This document shows, one piece after another, positions 1 to 9,329 of a DNA stretch of 64,000 nucleotides. Each line of letters begins with the position of its first letter. Positions within the stretch are counted from its first letter, which is position 1. The stretch covers positions 430,530 to 494,529 of the forward strand of contig NZ_FRCN01000005.1 in the NCBI RefSeq assembly GCF_900142925.1, read 5' to 3'. The stretch comes from Chitinophaga sp. CF418 (GTDB lineage: Bacteria; Bacteroidota; Bacteroidia; Chitinophagales; Chitinophagaceae). Under the pieces are notes generated by a model, which ran no database searches, had not been told where the DNA came from, and saw only the letters and a list, made by a program, of their open reading frames with translations. The position numbers and the translations under genes were made by a program.

Positions 1-21
1 TATCGTCGTAGTCGTCGTTAG
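1..21 (+). CDS. possible C-terminal tail of a gene cut by the left window edge
   Basis: Frame 1 from the first base reads a short basic tail, YRRSRR, ending at a TAG stop at 19-21. An arginine-rich end followed 41 bases later by a new start on the same strand would fit the end of an upstream gene. Six codons cannot be assigned to any family, and chance is a real alternative. Confidence 0.2.
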   Translation, partial: YRRSRR

Positions 22-62
22 TTTGCAAAAGAAGACATCGATAGCGCTATACATTCAATACT

Positions 63-788
63 ATGAAATACAGCCAAACCGTACCTGCGAATATCTCCGA
101 ACAGGAGAAGATGTACCGTACCTTAATCAGCAATGACCCTGTGCTGAGTTATTTTCTCGCAACGGGTTCCATTCCGCCAAACGCAAGATTTGTAAAAGAA
201 GCGGTCTATACGGATACTGCGTTCCTGGCATTTATTTCCCCCTATTTTAAGGAAGTATATGTCCAGGCCATATGCAATTCGTTTACGCTGAAAGATATGA
301 ACCTGATGAGCGATGTGGCTGCGAGTCCGATCTTACTGAATGCCGGACATAGAATGCAGGCCTTTGACGAGATCCTCGTTTACCTGGAAGAAAAGAAGAC
401 GAAACTGGCAGCTATGCACTATAAACTGGTGATGTACGAACCGTTGGAATTTACTGATCTCTTAGCATATACGGACGCGTCGGTTATCTCCAACATGAAC
501 TATCTGCCGGTTGAATTCCTGGAATTTCGTTCCAGCTATGCGGCATTGGCTGTGAAAGTAATCAAGGCATTGGTCAACCGCGACTTACAAACATCATTGA
601 CTATGGTTTGCAACCTCTGTGAACTAACAGTTGATATGCCAACTTTACAGGATGTTCATGCGCTTTGTACGCTGATTCACGATGCAGATAATGAGCAAAA
701 AGGTATGGAATGTGACCGGGAGCGACTCGCTCGCTTTATTTCCGACCTCGGCAGACGTCATAGGTACGATGATTTATGGCCGTTCTGA
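63..788 (+). CDS. hypothetical protein, 241 aa
   Basis: I do not recognise this protein. It has no signal peptide or membrane segment and reads as a mostly helical soluble protein. It has few charged repeats, a cysteine-containing stretch near residues 180-200 (VCNLCEL) and a basic, aromatic C-terminus (GRRHRYDDLWPF). The ATG at 63 opens the frame with no obvious Shine-Dalgarno, which is normal in this phylum. It converges on the SUKH immunity gene, and the two share a long terminator hairpin at 859-910. Its position at the end of a polymorphic-toxin locus makes an accessory or orphan immunity role conceivable, but nothing in the sequence shows that. Confidence 0.7.
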   Translation: MKYSQTVPANISEQEKMYRTLISNDPVLSYFLATGSIPPNARFVKEAVYTDTAFLAFISPYFKEVYVQAICNSFTLKDMNLMSDVAASPILLNAGHRMQAFDEILVYLEEKKTKLAAMHYKLVMYEPLEFTDLLAYTDASVISNMNYLPVEFLEFRSSYAALAVKVIKALVNRDLQTSLTMVCNLCELTVDMPTLQDVHALCTLIHDADNEQKGMECDRERLARFISDLGRRHRYDDLWPF

Positions 789-858
789 TTATAGCCGCTG
801 CTTTGCATGTCTTGCTGTGAATAAGGTCTAACGAGCCCCTAAGTTGGGGGAAAAAATA

Positions 859-910
859 AAAGCTGACTGAAGGTGAATGGCGAGGGCCATTGGTTTCAGT
901 CAGCTTTTTT
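859..910. terminator. bidirectional terminator between convergent genes
   Basis: AAAGCTGACTGAA (859-871) pairs with TTCAGTCAGCTTT (895-907). An inner stem AATGGC/GCCATT extends the hairpin. A T-run follows on the plus strand and an A-run precedes it, so the structure can end transcription from both sides: the 241-aa gene and the toxin/immunity operon. Confidence 0.85.
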
Positions 911-933
911 ATTGACGGATAGCAATTACATGA

Positions 934-1416
934 TTACTTTCCAGCGTCCCGATCTTCTTTCAAAAGAAGATATCCCTCATACCAGGAAAGCTGTTGAACG
1001 AACGAAGAATAGCTTTCTGCAGTTAAGACGTATTCCTCGTCCCCCTCTTCATACTGGTATACAGGTGGGTCATCTCCTTCATCAAGTTTAAAAAAATGGA
1101 ATATTCCGTTCTGCATAAAACAACCGATGATGAATATATTCTCATCCAGAGTAAAATCAACCTTACCTGATGAAATAATTTTCTCTGCCCCTTTCCTCAT
1201 TTCTTCGTATGCCGGAAACTTATAACTGTTTTCATCAATTAAACTGAATCCATACCACTTCCCGAGAATAAGATATACTTCACGATAACTACGAGGAAAC
1301 TTCACTCTTAATTTTTCTTCTATTTCTGATACTTCCTCCTCAGTACAGGCATCCTTCACTTTAAAATATTCCTTATAATCCAAGAGAAAGTCCATATATA
1401 AATAGTCAGTTGCCAT
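934..1416 (-). CDS. SUKH (SMI1/KNR4) family immunity protein
   Basis: This is a 160-residue cytosolic protein with the SUKH fold signature: an EEEVSEIEEKLRVKFPRSYR segment near residues 24-43 (acidic helix, then the F-P-x-x-Y/F-R/K turn), then a Gly/Trp strand and an acidic C-terminal half. SUKH proteins are common immunity partners of nucleases and deaminases in polymorphic toxin systems (established for the superfamily). Its ATG (1414-1416) shares one base with the TAA stop of the large upstream gene, so the two are translationally coupled. That upstream gene ends in a deaminase-like domain, so this protein most likely neutralises it. By count, sampled lines here and in the adjacent toxin tip are 30-33% G+C, against 45% in a sampled line at 13.0 kb, which suggests a cassette of separate origin. 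Confidence 0.85.
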   Translation of the reverse strand: MATDYLYMDFLLDYKEYFKVKDACTEEEVSEIEEKLRVKFPRSYREVYLILGKWYGFSLIDENSYKFPAYEEMRKGAEKIISSGKVDFTLDENIFIIGCFMQNGIFHFFKLDEGDDPPVYQYEEGDEEYVLTAESYSSFVQQLSWYEGYLLLKEDRDAGK

Positions 1417-4400
1417 TACTTCATGTATTTTCCTTCATAAATTAATATGTTACTAATTTGAGTTTTCTCCTTAAAAATGTTAATCGCGTTTGCACACGAC
1501 GGACACACTGGTCTTTCGCTAATAAAGACGACCTTCTCTATGTCGCTGTCTATTTTCCCGCCCATTCTCTTGTTCCAAAAGAATTCAACAAACTTAGATT
1601 CCGAATCCTGGACGCGATCAATACCCACTCTGAACTGGTCAAAGCTACGATTTTTCGGCCAAGGCATATTTTCAATTGCGTTGACAACTCCATCTTGTTT
1701 TCCACTACCTGCAATTAACCGCTCAGGAACAGGATTACCTTTTCTGTAGACCAAAGCAACAAGAACATTTCTATCTTCTCCAATTTTGGTAAGCTCCCTC
1801 GCAGCTTTAATTATTCCCCGTTCCTTACTACCCAGAGGTATGTGGTGTTTTGCTACAACATTGTTGAACAGCCCATAAAAGAAATCTATATCAAGGCTCG
1901 TTTTTTCAAACATTTTGTTTATAGCGTGCCTTATTGATCCTATCTTCATCGCCTCTGGAGTTGCAATTTTAGCAGCGCCCTCTAAAATCGTTTCTACCTG
2001 ACTCATTTGTTCATAAACCGCATTGAATAGAGCGGGATCGTCTGCAAATACCGTTAGCAGTTCAGTTCTATGATGCGCCATTGCCTTGCCCGCGTCTGTT
2101 GTTCTTGACAACTCTTCCAACGAACTTTCCAGAGTACGCATAAATCTTGTACCTGCGCCCTCCGCTTTAATATATGCAGCTACAAAATCGGCATTTGCGG
2201 CCAGCCTTGTTGCTAATTCTGTAGTTATACCGAAATTTCTTGCGAGTTCAGATACGGATCCGCTTCTAGCAATAGCCTTTCCTAACTGAACCATTGGACC
2301 AGTCGGCGCTTCCTGCTTACCTACTGCTATTTTTTTACTATCATCAATATTACCAGCTTCATCAATGTACACAAATCCATTATCAGCTTCAATCACGCCA
2401 TTACTATATACTCTTACGGCTCCATCATTTGCAACAACCGGCGCACCGAGTTTGCGGCTCAGGTTTTGCGCCGTTTCAATGTCGGCACATGATAACAGTA
2501 CCAACTGACGATCTGCCCCAATATCATCCAGCCCCCTGATATACCTGGAAAGTGATCTGTGACTCAGTTCGACATCCCGTCCATTATGCGTCACGCTAAA
2601 GGTCTTACCATCACCATGTACTACGATATAAACGTTCTTGTCATCCAGCGACTTTGTGTTGTCTAACCATGATTTGACTTTGTTCACATCAGCCGCCCCA
2701 TCAATAGTAACGACCCTTCTTTCCAATTCTGTTGCATCAATTGCATCACCAACATGAGCCGCTGTACTTAATTTATCACTTACACCTTCTAACCCATCCA
2801 GTACGGCTTTCGCAGCTTTCTGTTCCAATCGTGCCTTATAAATTGCCTTATCCAGTTTCGTTACCAGATTATCAATCTTATTTATAGACAATGCCATATT
2901 CGGCAAGGAGGTAACAAAGAATGCAATCTGCAAACCAGCCCTCAGGTCAGGTGAGATAACATCCGTGTTGATCAATTGCAATGCAATCCCCCCGGTGGAT
3001 CCAACTATATCGGCAGCAACAATAGCCTTTCTAATGTAGTTACCTGCTTTAAAGAATACTTTGGCTTCACCAATACCAATCACCAGGGTACCTACATCAA
3101 ATGCCAACCAGGCAGCATTTTCTGTCACCTTCGAATTGGCCATAGAGCTCATCAATGCAAGCTGTATAGCAGGCATGGTCAGTATAGTACCTTTTTCATA
3201 GGTCTTGTCTCCGATCTTAAAACTACCAACTACCTCAACACTTATAATATCATTATATCTGTAATCCTCACCATTTATTGTTATTGTTACCGGGCTTTTT
3301 GTAAACTCAACTGTCGCATTCTTGAAACGCAACAAGTCTGCTTCAACCTGTGCCATAATAACAGGCTGTCCATCTGGATGTATGTAGTTCTTGAAATAGT
3401 TACAATATCCTGAAGCGGTGACCATGTTACTCAAAGCCATCATCACACCTATCTCCGACTCTTCCGTCATGTCATTCATGGCCAGATCATAAATTCTCTT
3501 AACATGGAGGCTATCCTCAATATATACCAACAGTGCTTTCTGCTGATCCACCCGGAAACTGGTAAACAAGCGCAAATATGAAAGATCTTTTTCCTGGAAT
3601 CCAACAAGAGACCTGTCATTGTATCTTTCCGTCATCATCTTCAGCGCCAGATGACGTTTTTCTGCCGGCACAGACTGTAAATGGAACACCGGTTCGTCTA
3701 TCAGTTGTGTAAATAAGTCTTTAATTGGTGTACCTCTATCAAATTTCGCCCAGAAGTCTTCGTCCTCAGTAACTGCAGTTTTAATATACTCAGTAAACTC
3801 AGTATAGAAGGTCTTAAAAAATAAGATGTCATTCTTTCCATATGCATCCTTAATTTCAGGATGGTCTTTCAGATACTTGCCCCATGGATAATCATAATCA
3901 TTTACAGTTATGTCTCTGGCAGAAAACCTTACATCTTCGGAGGATATATGTTCTGTTAGCGTCCGCGGTACTTCCCAGTTTCCTGCTTGGATCTTAGGCT
4001 CATACTTTGTTCCCAGATTCACCTGTTCTGGCTGTGTAAACTTCTCAAAATAATCAGGATAAACATTCCTCATCTGTGCGATCTTATCTATCCACAGATA
4101 CTCTTCTTCCCAGCAATGTTTCTCTGTCATGCTGATTGTAACAGGTGTAATGCAATACACGCACGTCTTATACACAGCATCCTTAATATCCTGCTGAATG
4201 AAGGCAGAGGTACCAGCTTTAAGATTGGGTACCGGTAACTGATCCTTGAACGGATTGAAACGTTCCACCAACTCTATAAACTTCAGTTTGGGTTCTCCCC
4301 CCTTATATAGAGGAAAGCTCGTCCTATAGAATTTCCACAGCCTGTATTCATCTGCACATTGAATGGGATAAATAAAACCTTCCACTTTTGCCGGATCGGG

Positions 4401-7400
4401 AACATTCTGTTGATACAATTCACTGGAGCCATTTTTGTATACCCCCTCAGCATCAACATATTGATATATCCGCATTATTCCCCCACTGTCGCGCAATCTA
4501 AAGCTCCTGACACATCCTACTGTAATTTCCGGATCGAATTGATCTTTTGCATCTGCGACCTTAACAGCACCATACTGGAACTCTACGCTACCCAGGCTGT
4601 CATATGGTACCACCAGTACAGTACCTGCCGGCGTCAGGAAAGCAACAGTTTTGCCATCTTCATTAATGAAATCCTTGCTGATTTCTTTAACAAAGTAGTT
4701 ATCCCCCGCATCATCATCTTCAAACACTCCCCACACACTTCCCGGATCATGCAACACATCCCACTGATACTTAATCAACCCATAACCACTGCCATAATCC
4801 ATCAGGTTATCAGTAGAACTCTTACCCAGCCCCACATTCGTACTAAACGTATGCTCCAGCGTATAATCCCCGTGCCCTATTTCATGCACAACCGTACGAA
4901 CAATAGCCGCTTCTGATGCCTGTTTCGTAAACACAAACCCGAACTGACTTCCACGAGGCATCTTACCTGTCAGGTCACCATCAGACAGCGCTGCTTCATT
5001 CACTACAAAGAGGTAAACAGCATTATCGTCTATATTAATGGCTTTCTTATACGCTTTCTTCAGGGCTTTCTCTTCGCCTTTGAAATCATTGCTCAGGAAT
5101 GCACTTCCCTTATCCTGCAGCACACTATCCCCGTTAGCGTCCCATGTTTTATTATAGCGGAAGCTTTCATCTACCTGCACAGTATAAGTAATACCCAGTT
5201 TGCTATAGGTATCCTTCAGGGCTGTTTTTATCTGTTCAGTAGGCACTGCTGTCTGCGCCCCTATTGGTACCAGCACCAGTTTTTTCTGCAGTGGCTTATA
5301 ACTTGGCACCAGCAGTTTACCCAGGCTGATATATCCACCGCTACCATCCGGATGAGCAGCATATATTTCCTGTGCATCACCGCCAGGACCGCCGGTCAGA
5401 CTGATAGTGAAGCTGCCATTATTGTTGTCTTTCGCTGTAAGTACAATACCCTTACCGGTAATAAACTTCAGTTTAGAAGCTGTGATACCGCTTGCTGCAT
5501 TCGTCAATGTAGCTATCACTTCTTCCTGCTCGTCCGGAACAATAGCTTTGGAGCTTACATGGTATTTACCGCTTGCCAGCGACTCGTATTCCTTCTCTAC
5601 ATTGGTTTTACCTGAATAGCCGCTCTTCCATGCATCAAATGCATAGACATTACCAGTGCCCGGTGTAAATGACACAGTACCTTTATCGAGCTGTAAGGTC
5701 TTCAGGGATTCAAGTACCGCCGAAGTGATGGAGCTATCGCGCTTACCAATGGAAGTTACCTTTCCTCCTTTATCAATATTATACAGATTGCCGTCCGCAT
5801 CTTCGAGTACGAGCGGCAAGGTCTTCCCCTTGTCTTTATAGTTGATCACTTCCTGCTCACCGGTATTACTGTCTGTGAGCGTAATAGAACCATCGTCAGT
5901 ATTTACCTTGATATTGGCTGGCGAGAAGATCTTCAGTTTGGTAGTGATATCCGGTACGAGATCACCATTCACCACACCACCTACATCATTACCACCATGC
6001 TGCTCGTCCAGTTTATCGCTTACGAATTTGTCGATACCTTCTGTTACCGCGGTTACCTGGCCAGCTATCACTTTCAGGTCGGTGTTGACAGTGATATCCT
6101 TAAACTCCATCTGCAGCCCGATACCAAATCCCAGTGTGATCACACGGCCTTTACCAGTGAACTTGCCATTGCCTCCACTTACTTCAGTCAGTATGATATC
6201 AAAGTTGCCTACACGTATGATCTTAGCAGGACTCAATGAAGGCTGCGGCGTCTGGTTATCCAGCGCAGCCAGTAAGCTGGCATCTCCGCAAACAAAAGTC
6301 TTGGCTGAATCAGTCTTGATAGTAACCAGGTCGCTGAAAGGACCATAAACACCTGCTATCTTCCATTGCAGCCTGCCTTCGTATGCACGGTTAGGTTCCA
6401 GGCTGCTGGCTGTAAACGCGGTGTCTAACTGCTTTTCTTCTGTCTGCCAGTCAAACTCCGTATCGCCCATTTTGGTAGCACGGTATTGCAGGCGATATGC
6501 CTCTACCTGGTAGTTGGCTGCTGCCAACGGCCAACTAAAACGCACGCTGCGTTCGCCTGTGGAGCGACCTTTCAGTACCGGCTTCGGTACATTATTCTGT
6601 GTGAAAGGATTTTTTCCAAGATAAGTGAACGTACAGCTCTGGCTCAGGCCCTGGTTGCTGAACATGTCCCTGCCACTCTTATCGCGCGCCTGTACTGTCC
6701 AGACGTATTGCATACTGTCCCTGAGCTGAGGTTCGCCAGGGCCATACACGATCGTATTGGTCTCTGTAACTAATGTATAAATAGGTCTGGCGCTACGTAC
6801 GATATAATCCGGAACACTACCGGCTGGCCTTACTTCATACAGGGAGAATACATATTCTGTTCCGCTTCCCGGTATTGGATTAGGGGAATTGCGGCTGCTC
6901 CAGTTGAAAGTGAGGAACTGCGGGTCCAGCTTTTCCACACGGCTGTTACAGATAGGCAGGTTTAACAATGGCGGATCACTCTTCCGGAAGAAGAAGACGT
7001 TGGAGCCTATGTTACTTACCTGTACCTGCGGACGGCTATAGTCGTATGCAGTGAAGGAAATGCGGTATGCACCTTCCGGCAGAGAACGGGTCTTTTCGTA
7101 CTCGGTCCTGCTGAAGCCTCCACTGTATTCAATATTGGCGGGGTTGAGATAATCTGCCAGGTCTATTCCACCGATAATAGTAGGAATACCCGGGCTTAGC
7201 GAAAGCGGTCTGGGGTTAAACGCAGTGGCTGTCCGCATAATGACAGTACCATTCTGTTCTACAGTTATCCGCAGTCTTACATTGTAGCTGGGTAGCGTCA
7301 GGTCGTTCTGCACCAGTATCACACGCAGCTTGTCACTACCTGCTACGGCGTAGTCAGGAAGATAGACACTGTAGGGAGGTATGATCTGTGTACTGGCAGT

Positions 7401-7505
7401 AACAGGATATTGCTGGGCTTTCACGTTTGTTACACCTGCCACAAACAGCAGCAGACACAGAACGTAACGGTATATATGGGACATCCTCAGGATATGATTA
7501 AACAT
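1416..7505 (-). CDS. large modular polymorphic toxin with deaminase-like C-terminus
   Basis: This is an exported ~2030-residue protein; residue numbers here count from an upstream in-frame TTG at 7514. I chose the ATG at 7505, though the TTG overlaps the previous stop and cannot be excluded. In order: a signal peptide ending VKA; an N-terminal beta region of the type I associate with TANFOR proteins; an FN3-like domain (~310-405); beta-rich stalk; a metalloprotease-like site HEIGHGDYTLEH (~875-886) followed by NLMDYG; a hydrophobic stretch (~1480-1540). Next comes a C80/caspase-like module with candidate His in VVHGDG (~1634) and Cys in LLSCAD (~1676). The tip (~1900-2032) has DSESK and PVCPSC, the E and CxxC pattern of the deaminase fold. 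Inference: self-cleavage releases a nucleobase-deaminase toxin. The coupled SUKH gene fits immunity. The first zinc ligand appears to be Asp rather than His. Confidence 0.8.
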   Translation of the reverse strand: MFNHILRMSHIYRYVLCLLLFVAGVTNVKAQQYPVTASTQIIPPYSVYLPDYAVAGSDKLRVILVQNDLTLPSYNVRLRITVEQNGTVIMRTATAFNPRPLSLSPGIPTIIGGIDLADYLNPANIEYSGGFSRTEYEKTRSLPEGAYRISFTAYDYSRPQVQVSNIGSNVFFFRKSDPPLLNLPICNSRVEKLDPQFLTFNWSSRNSPNPIPGSGTEYVFSLYEVRPAGSVPDYIVRSARPIYTLVTETNTIVYGPGEPQLRDSMQYVWTVQARDKSGRDMFSNQGLSQSCTFTYLGKNPFTQNNVPKPVLKGRSTGERSVRFSWPLAAANYQVEAYRLQYRATKMGDTEFDWQTEEKQLDTAFTASSLEPNRAYEGRLQWKIAGVYGPFSDLVTIKTDSAKTFVCGDASLLAALDNQTPQPSLSPAKIIRVGNFDIILTEVSGGNGKFTGKGRVITLGFGIGLQMEFKDITVNTDLKVIAGQVTAVTEGIDKFVSDKLDEQHGGNDVGGVVNGDLVPDITTKLKIFSPANIKVNTDDGSITLTDSNTGEQEVINYKDKGKTLPLVLEDADGNLYNIDKGGKVTSIGKRDSSITSAVLESLKTLQLDKGTVSFTPGTGNVYAFDAWKSGYSGKTNVEKEYESLASGKYHVSSKAIVPDEQEEVIATLTNAASGITASKLKFITGKGIVLTAKDNNNGSFTISLTGGPGGDAQEIYAAHPDGSGGYISLGKLLVPSYKPLQKKLVLVPIGAQTAVPTEQIKTALKDTYSKLGITYTVQVDESFRYNKTWDANGDSVLQDKGSAFLSNDFKGEEKALKKAYKKAINIDDNAVYLFVVNEAALSDGDLTGKMPRGSQFGFVFTKQASEAAIVRTVVHEIGHGDYTLEHTFSTNVGLGKSSTDNLMDYGSGYGLIKYQWDVLHDPGSVWGVFEDDDAGDNYFVKEISKDFINEDGKTVAFLTPAGTVLVVPYDSLGSVEFQYGAVKVADAKDQFDPEITVGCVRSFRLRDSGGIMRIYQYVDAEGVYKNGSSELYQQNVPDPAKVEGFIYPIQCADEYRLWKFYRTSFPLYKGGEPKLKFIELVERFNPFKDQLPVPNLKAGTSAFIQQDIKDAVYKTCVYCITPVTISMTEKHCWEEEYLWIDKIAQMRNVYPDYFEKFTQPEQVNLGTKYEPKIQAGNWEVPRTLTEHISSEDVRFSARDITVNDYDYPWGKYLKDHPEIKDAYGKNDILFFKTFYTEFTEYIKTAVTEDEDFWAKFDRGTPIKDLFTQLIDEPVFHLQSVPAEKRHLALKMMTERYNDRSLVGFQEKDLSYLRLFTSFRVDQQKALLVYIEDSLHVKRIYDLAMNDMTEESEIGVMMALSNMVTASGYCNYFKNYIHPDGQPVIMAQVEADLLRFKNATVEFTKSPVTITINGEDYRYNDIISVEVVGSFKIGDKTYEKGTILTMPAIQLALMSSMANSKVTENAAWLAFDVGTLVIGIGEAKVFFKAGNYIRKAIVAADIVGSTGGIALQLINTDVISPDLRAGLQIAFFVTSLPNMALSINKIDNLVTKLDKAIYKARLEQKAAKAVLDGLEGVSDKLSTAAHVGDAIDATELERRVVTIDGAADVNKVKSWLDNTKSLDDKNVYIVVHGDGKTFSVTHNGRDVELSHRSLSRYIRGLDDIGADRQLVLLSCADIETAQNLSRKLGAPVVANDGAVRVYSNGVIEADNGFVYIDEAGNIDDSKKIAVGKQEAPTGPMVQLGKAIARSGSVSELARNFGITTELATRLAANADFVAAYIKAEGAGTRFMRTLESSLEELSRTTDAGKAMAHHRTELLTVFADDPALFNAVYEQMSQVETILEGAAKIATPEAMKIGSIRHAINKMFEKTSLDIDFFYGLFNNVVAKHHIPLGSKERGIIKAARELTKIGEDRNVLVALVYRKGNPVPERLIAGSGKQDGVVNAIENMPWPKNRSFDQFRVGIDRVQDSESKFVEFFWNKRMGGKIDSDIEKVVFISERPVCPSCANAINIFKEKTQISNILIYEGKYMK

Positions 7506-7510
7506 CGTTG

Positions 7511-9301
7511 TCAAAATGAATAGGTATAGTTGATCGTACTTGTCAGTTCGTTGTAACCCGGCTGGTTAGTGGTGGCGCCACGCAATACCCACGAAACGGT
7601 AGCGCCTATGGTATGTGTTTGTTTGCTGAAGAACTTCCTCTTACCCTCACCATCTGCAGCTGCTTCGGATTGTTTGCCCTTAGGACTGTAATTGACGTTC
7701 AGTCCCGTGTTGAACAGGGTACTATTGGTAGTGGTGGTCAGCCCCTCTCCTGTTGTGTTTTTAGCAGAGGTCACATTGTATACAGCAGAAAGGCCTGTAC
7801 GCAATGTTTTCTCCAGGAATTGCTTATTCACATTTACACCAGGCCCCATGAAAGTGGTGCTTAATCCGGCTGCTGAGTTCTTGTAATAGTTCACCGAAGC
7901 GCTCATGGTCAGATCTTTCGGTGGCAGGCTATAGGAATAACTGACATTAGAAGTAAAGAATTTGCTCAATACCGGTGCGGTTGTGTCTGTGCTGGTCCTG
8001 TCGCTCGCATACTGGTAGGAAGAATTAAGCGTAATAGCCTGCTGTCTGTCCTTATCACCGGTATGATACATCACCATCGCATTGTAGGTATTGTTCACCT
8101 GGTAGAAATCCAGGGTATCCATCGGATTGTTAAAATAAGGATCTATCTGTGGCCTTACGCGGGTATAGTTACTGAAGTTGGAATATCCTCCGTTCAGCAC
8201 CCAGTGTTCGCCCGCAGTAACGCTGGCATTCCCGTTCACCACCCAGCGTTTGGCGTCGCTGCTCTTGCTCTTGTCGAGATTGTTCACCTGCATACCTGCG
8301 TTGGCAGAGAGGTTCACCCTGCCGTTGAACAGTTTGAATGAAGGCGCTACCGTGATGTTACGCATATCGTTCACCACATTATAGGCGCCCAGGGTTACAT
8401 AGTCAGGCGCTACTCTTTCATAGCGCAGCTGTACAGTGTAGAATGAACCATTGTATCCGAGCCCTGCCTGTATAGCATCAAAGTAGCGGGTATTGTTGGT
8501 AGGTGACAGAAAGTGCTTTAACAGGTTAGAAGTACCCCTGCTGCTGTCAAATGCATTCTTCTCGCCGCGCACATCACGGTTGATGGCAGACACTGAATAC
8601 TCCATATCTACGAAGATGTGTTGCATGATGCTCTGCCGCACGTTGAAAGCCACCGCTACGTTTTCTCTCGGTGTGATGGTGGCATCATCGGGGATGAAAG
8701 GCAGAGAGGCAGGATCGTCTTTAGCGCGGAACAGCGATATGCCATAGGCATTACCTGCATTTTCGTACGCCACTTTCAGACCAGCGCCCTTACGTTCAAA
8801 AGAGGCCCTGCTATAACTTTCCGGCGCCAGCACATCAAAAGGAACGGCCTTCAGCAGTGTACCATACATGGCCGAGATATGCCATTTCGAAGGCGTCAGC
8901 TCTACTCCTACTCCGTTGAACATATGCCCTGCCAGGGTATAGTTACTGAAGTTCATACTGGTACTACCCACGTATAACCTCGCCCACTTATAACTTGGGG
9001 CGAAACGAAACTGGTTAAAGGGTTGGGAATAGTTCTTTCCCTGGTTGCTATAACTAAAAGAGAACGGCATATCATAGCCGAACATATTGATATTGATATT
9101 ACCGTTGAGATACCACGCAAAGGGATCTCTCCTGCTCGCGATGCCACTGGCTGTATAAGCAGTTGTGCTGGCATTTACAGACCCATTCATGGTCACACCT
9201 TTCTTCACTCCAAACTGATCAAGCGCCTGGCCCTTTACAGCGCCGGCGCCGGTCAGTAACACACCGATCGTTGTAATAAAAAATATTTGGCGGTACTTCA
9301 T
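7511..9301 (-). CDS. outer-membrane beta-barrel-like protein of the toxin operon
   Basis: The protein has 596 residues with a signal peptide (cleavage near VKGQA). The rest is long amphipathic strands rich in Tyr, Asn, Ser and Thr, with aromatic strand ends (for example FSYSNQGKNYSQPFNQFRF), and it ends in INYTYSF. A terminal Phe after alternating residues is the usual outer-membrane barrel signal. I do not recognise the exact family. Its stop overlaps an in-frame TTG of the toxin gene and its start lies 28 bases after the FN3 gene, so it is cotranscribed. An outer-membrane pore or anchor for the toxin is the natural inference but is not shown. It could equally be a structural barrel unrelated to secretion. 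Confidence 0.75.
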   Translation of the reverse strand: MKYRQIFFITTIGVLLTGAGAVKGQALDQFGVKKGVTMNGSVNASTTAYTASGIASRRDPFAWYLNGNININMFGYDMPFSFSYSNQGKNYSQPFNQFRFAPSYKWARLYVGSTSMNFSNYTLAGHMFNGVGVELTPSKWHISAMYGTLLKAVPFDVLAPESYSRASFERKGAGLKVAYENAGNAYGISLFRAKDDPASLPFIPDDATITPRENVAVAFNVRQSIMQHIFVDMEYSVSAINRDVRGEKNAFDSSRGTSNLLKHFLSPTNNTRYFDAIQAGLGYNGSFYTVQLRYERVAPDYVTLGAYNVVNDMRNITVAPSFKLFNGRVNLSANAGMQVNNLDKSKSSDAKRWVVNGNASVTAGEHWVLNGGYSNFSNYTRVRPQIDPYFNNPMDTLDFYQVNNTYNAMVMYHTGDKDRQQAITLNSSYQYASDRTSTDTTAPVLSKFFTSNVSYSYSLPPKDLTMSASVNYYKNSAAGLSTTFMGPGVNVNKQFLEKTLRTGLSAVYNVTSAKNTTGEGLTTTTNSTLFNTGLNVNYSPKGKQSEAAADGEGKRKFFSKQTHTIGATVSWVLRGATTNQPGYNELTSTINYTYSF

Positions 9302-9329
9302 AACGCAATGCTTTTATCGGAGAACCGGA

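Noticed and set aside
873..1091. Plus-strand open frame over the terminator and SUKH gene
   Set aside because: It runs through a terminator hairpin and lies antisense to a well-supported coding gene.
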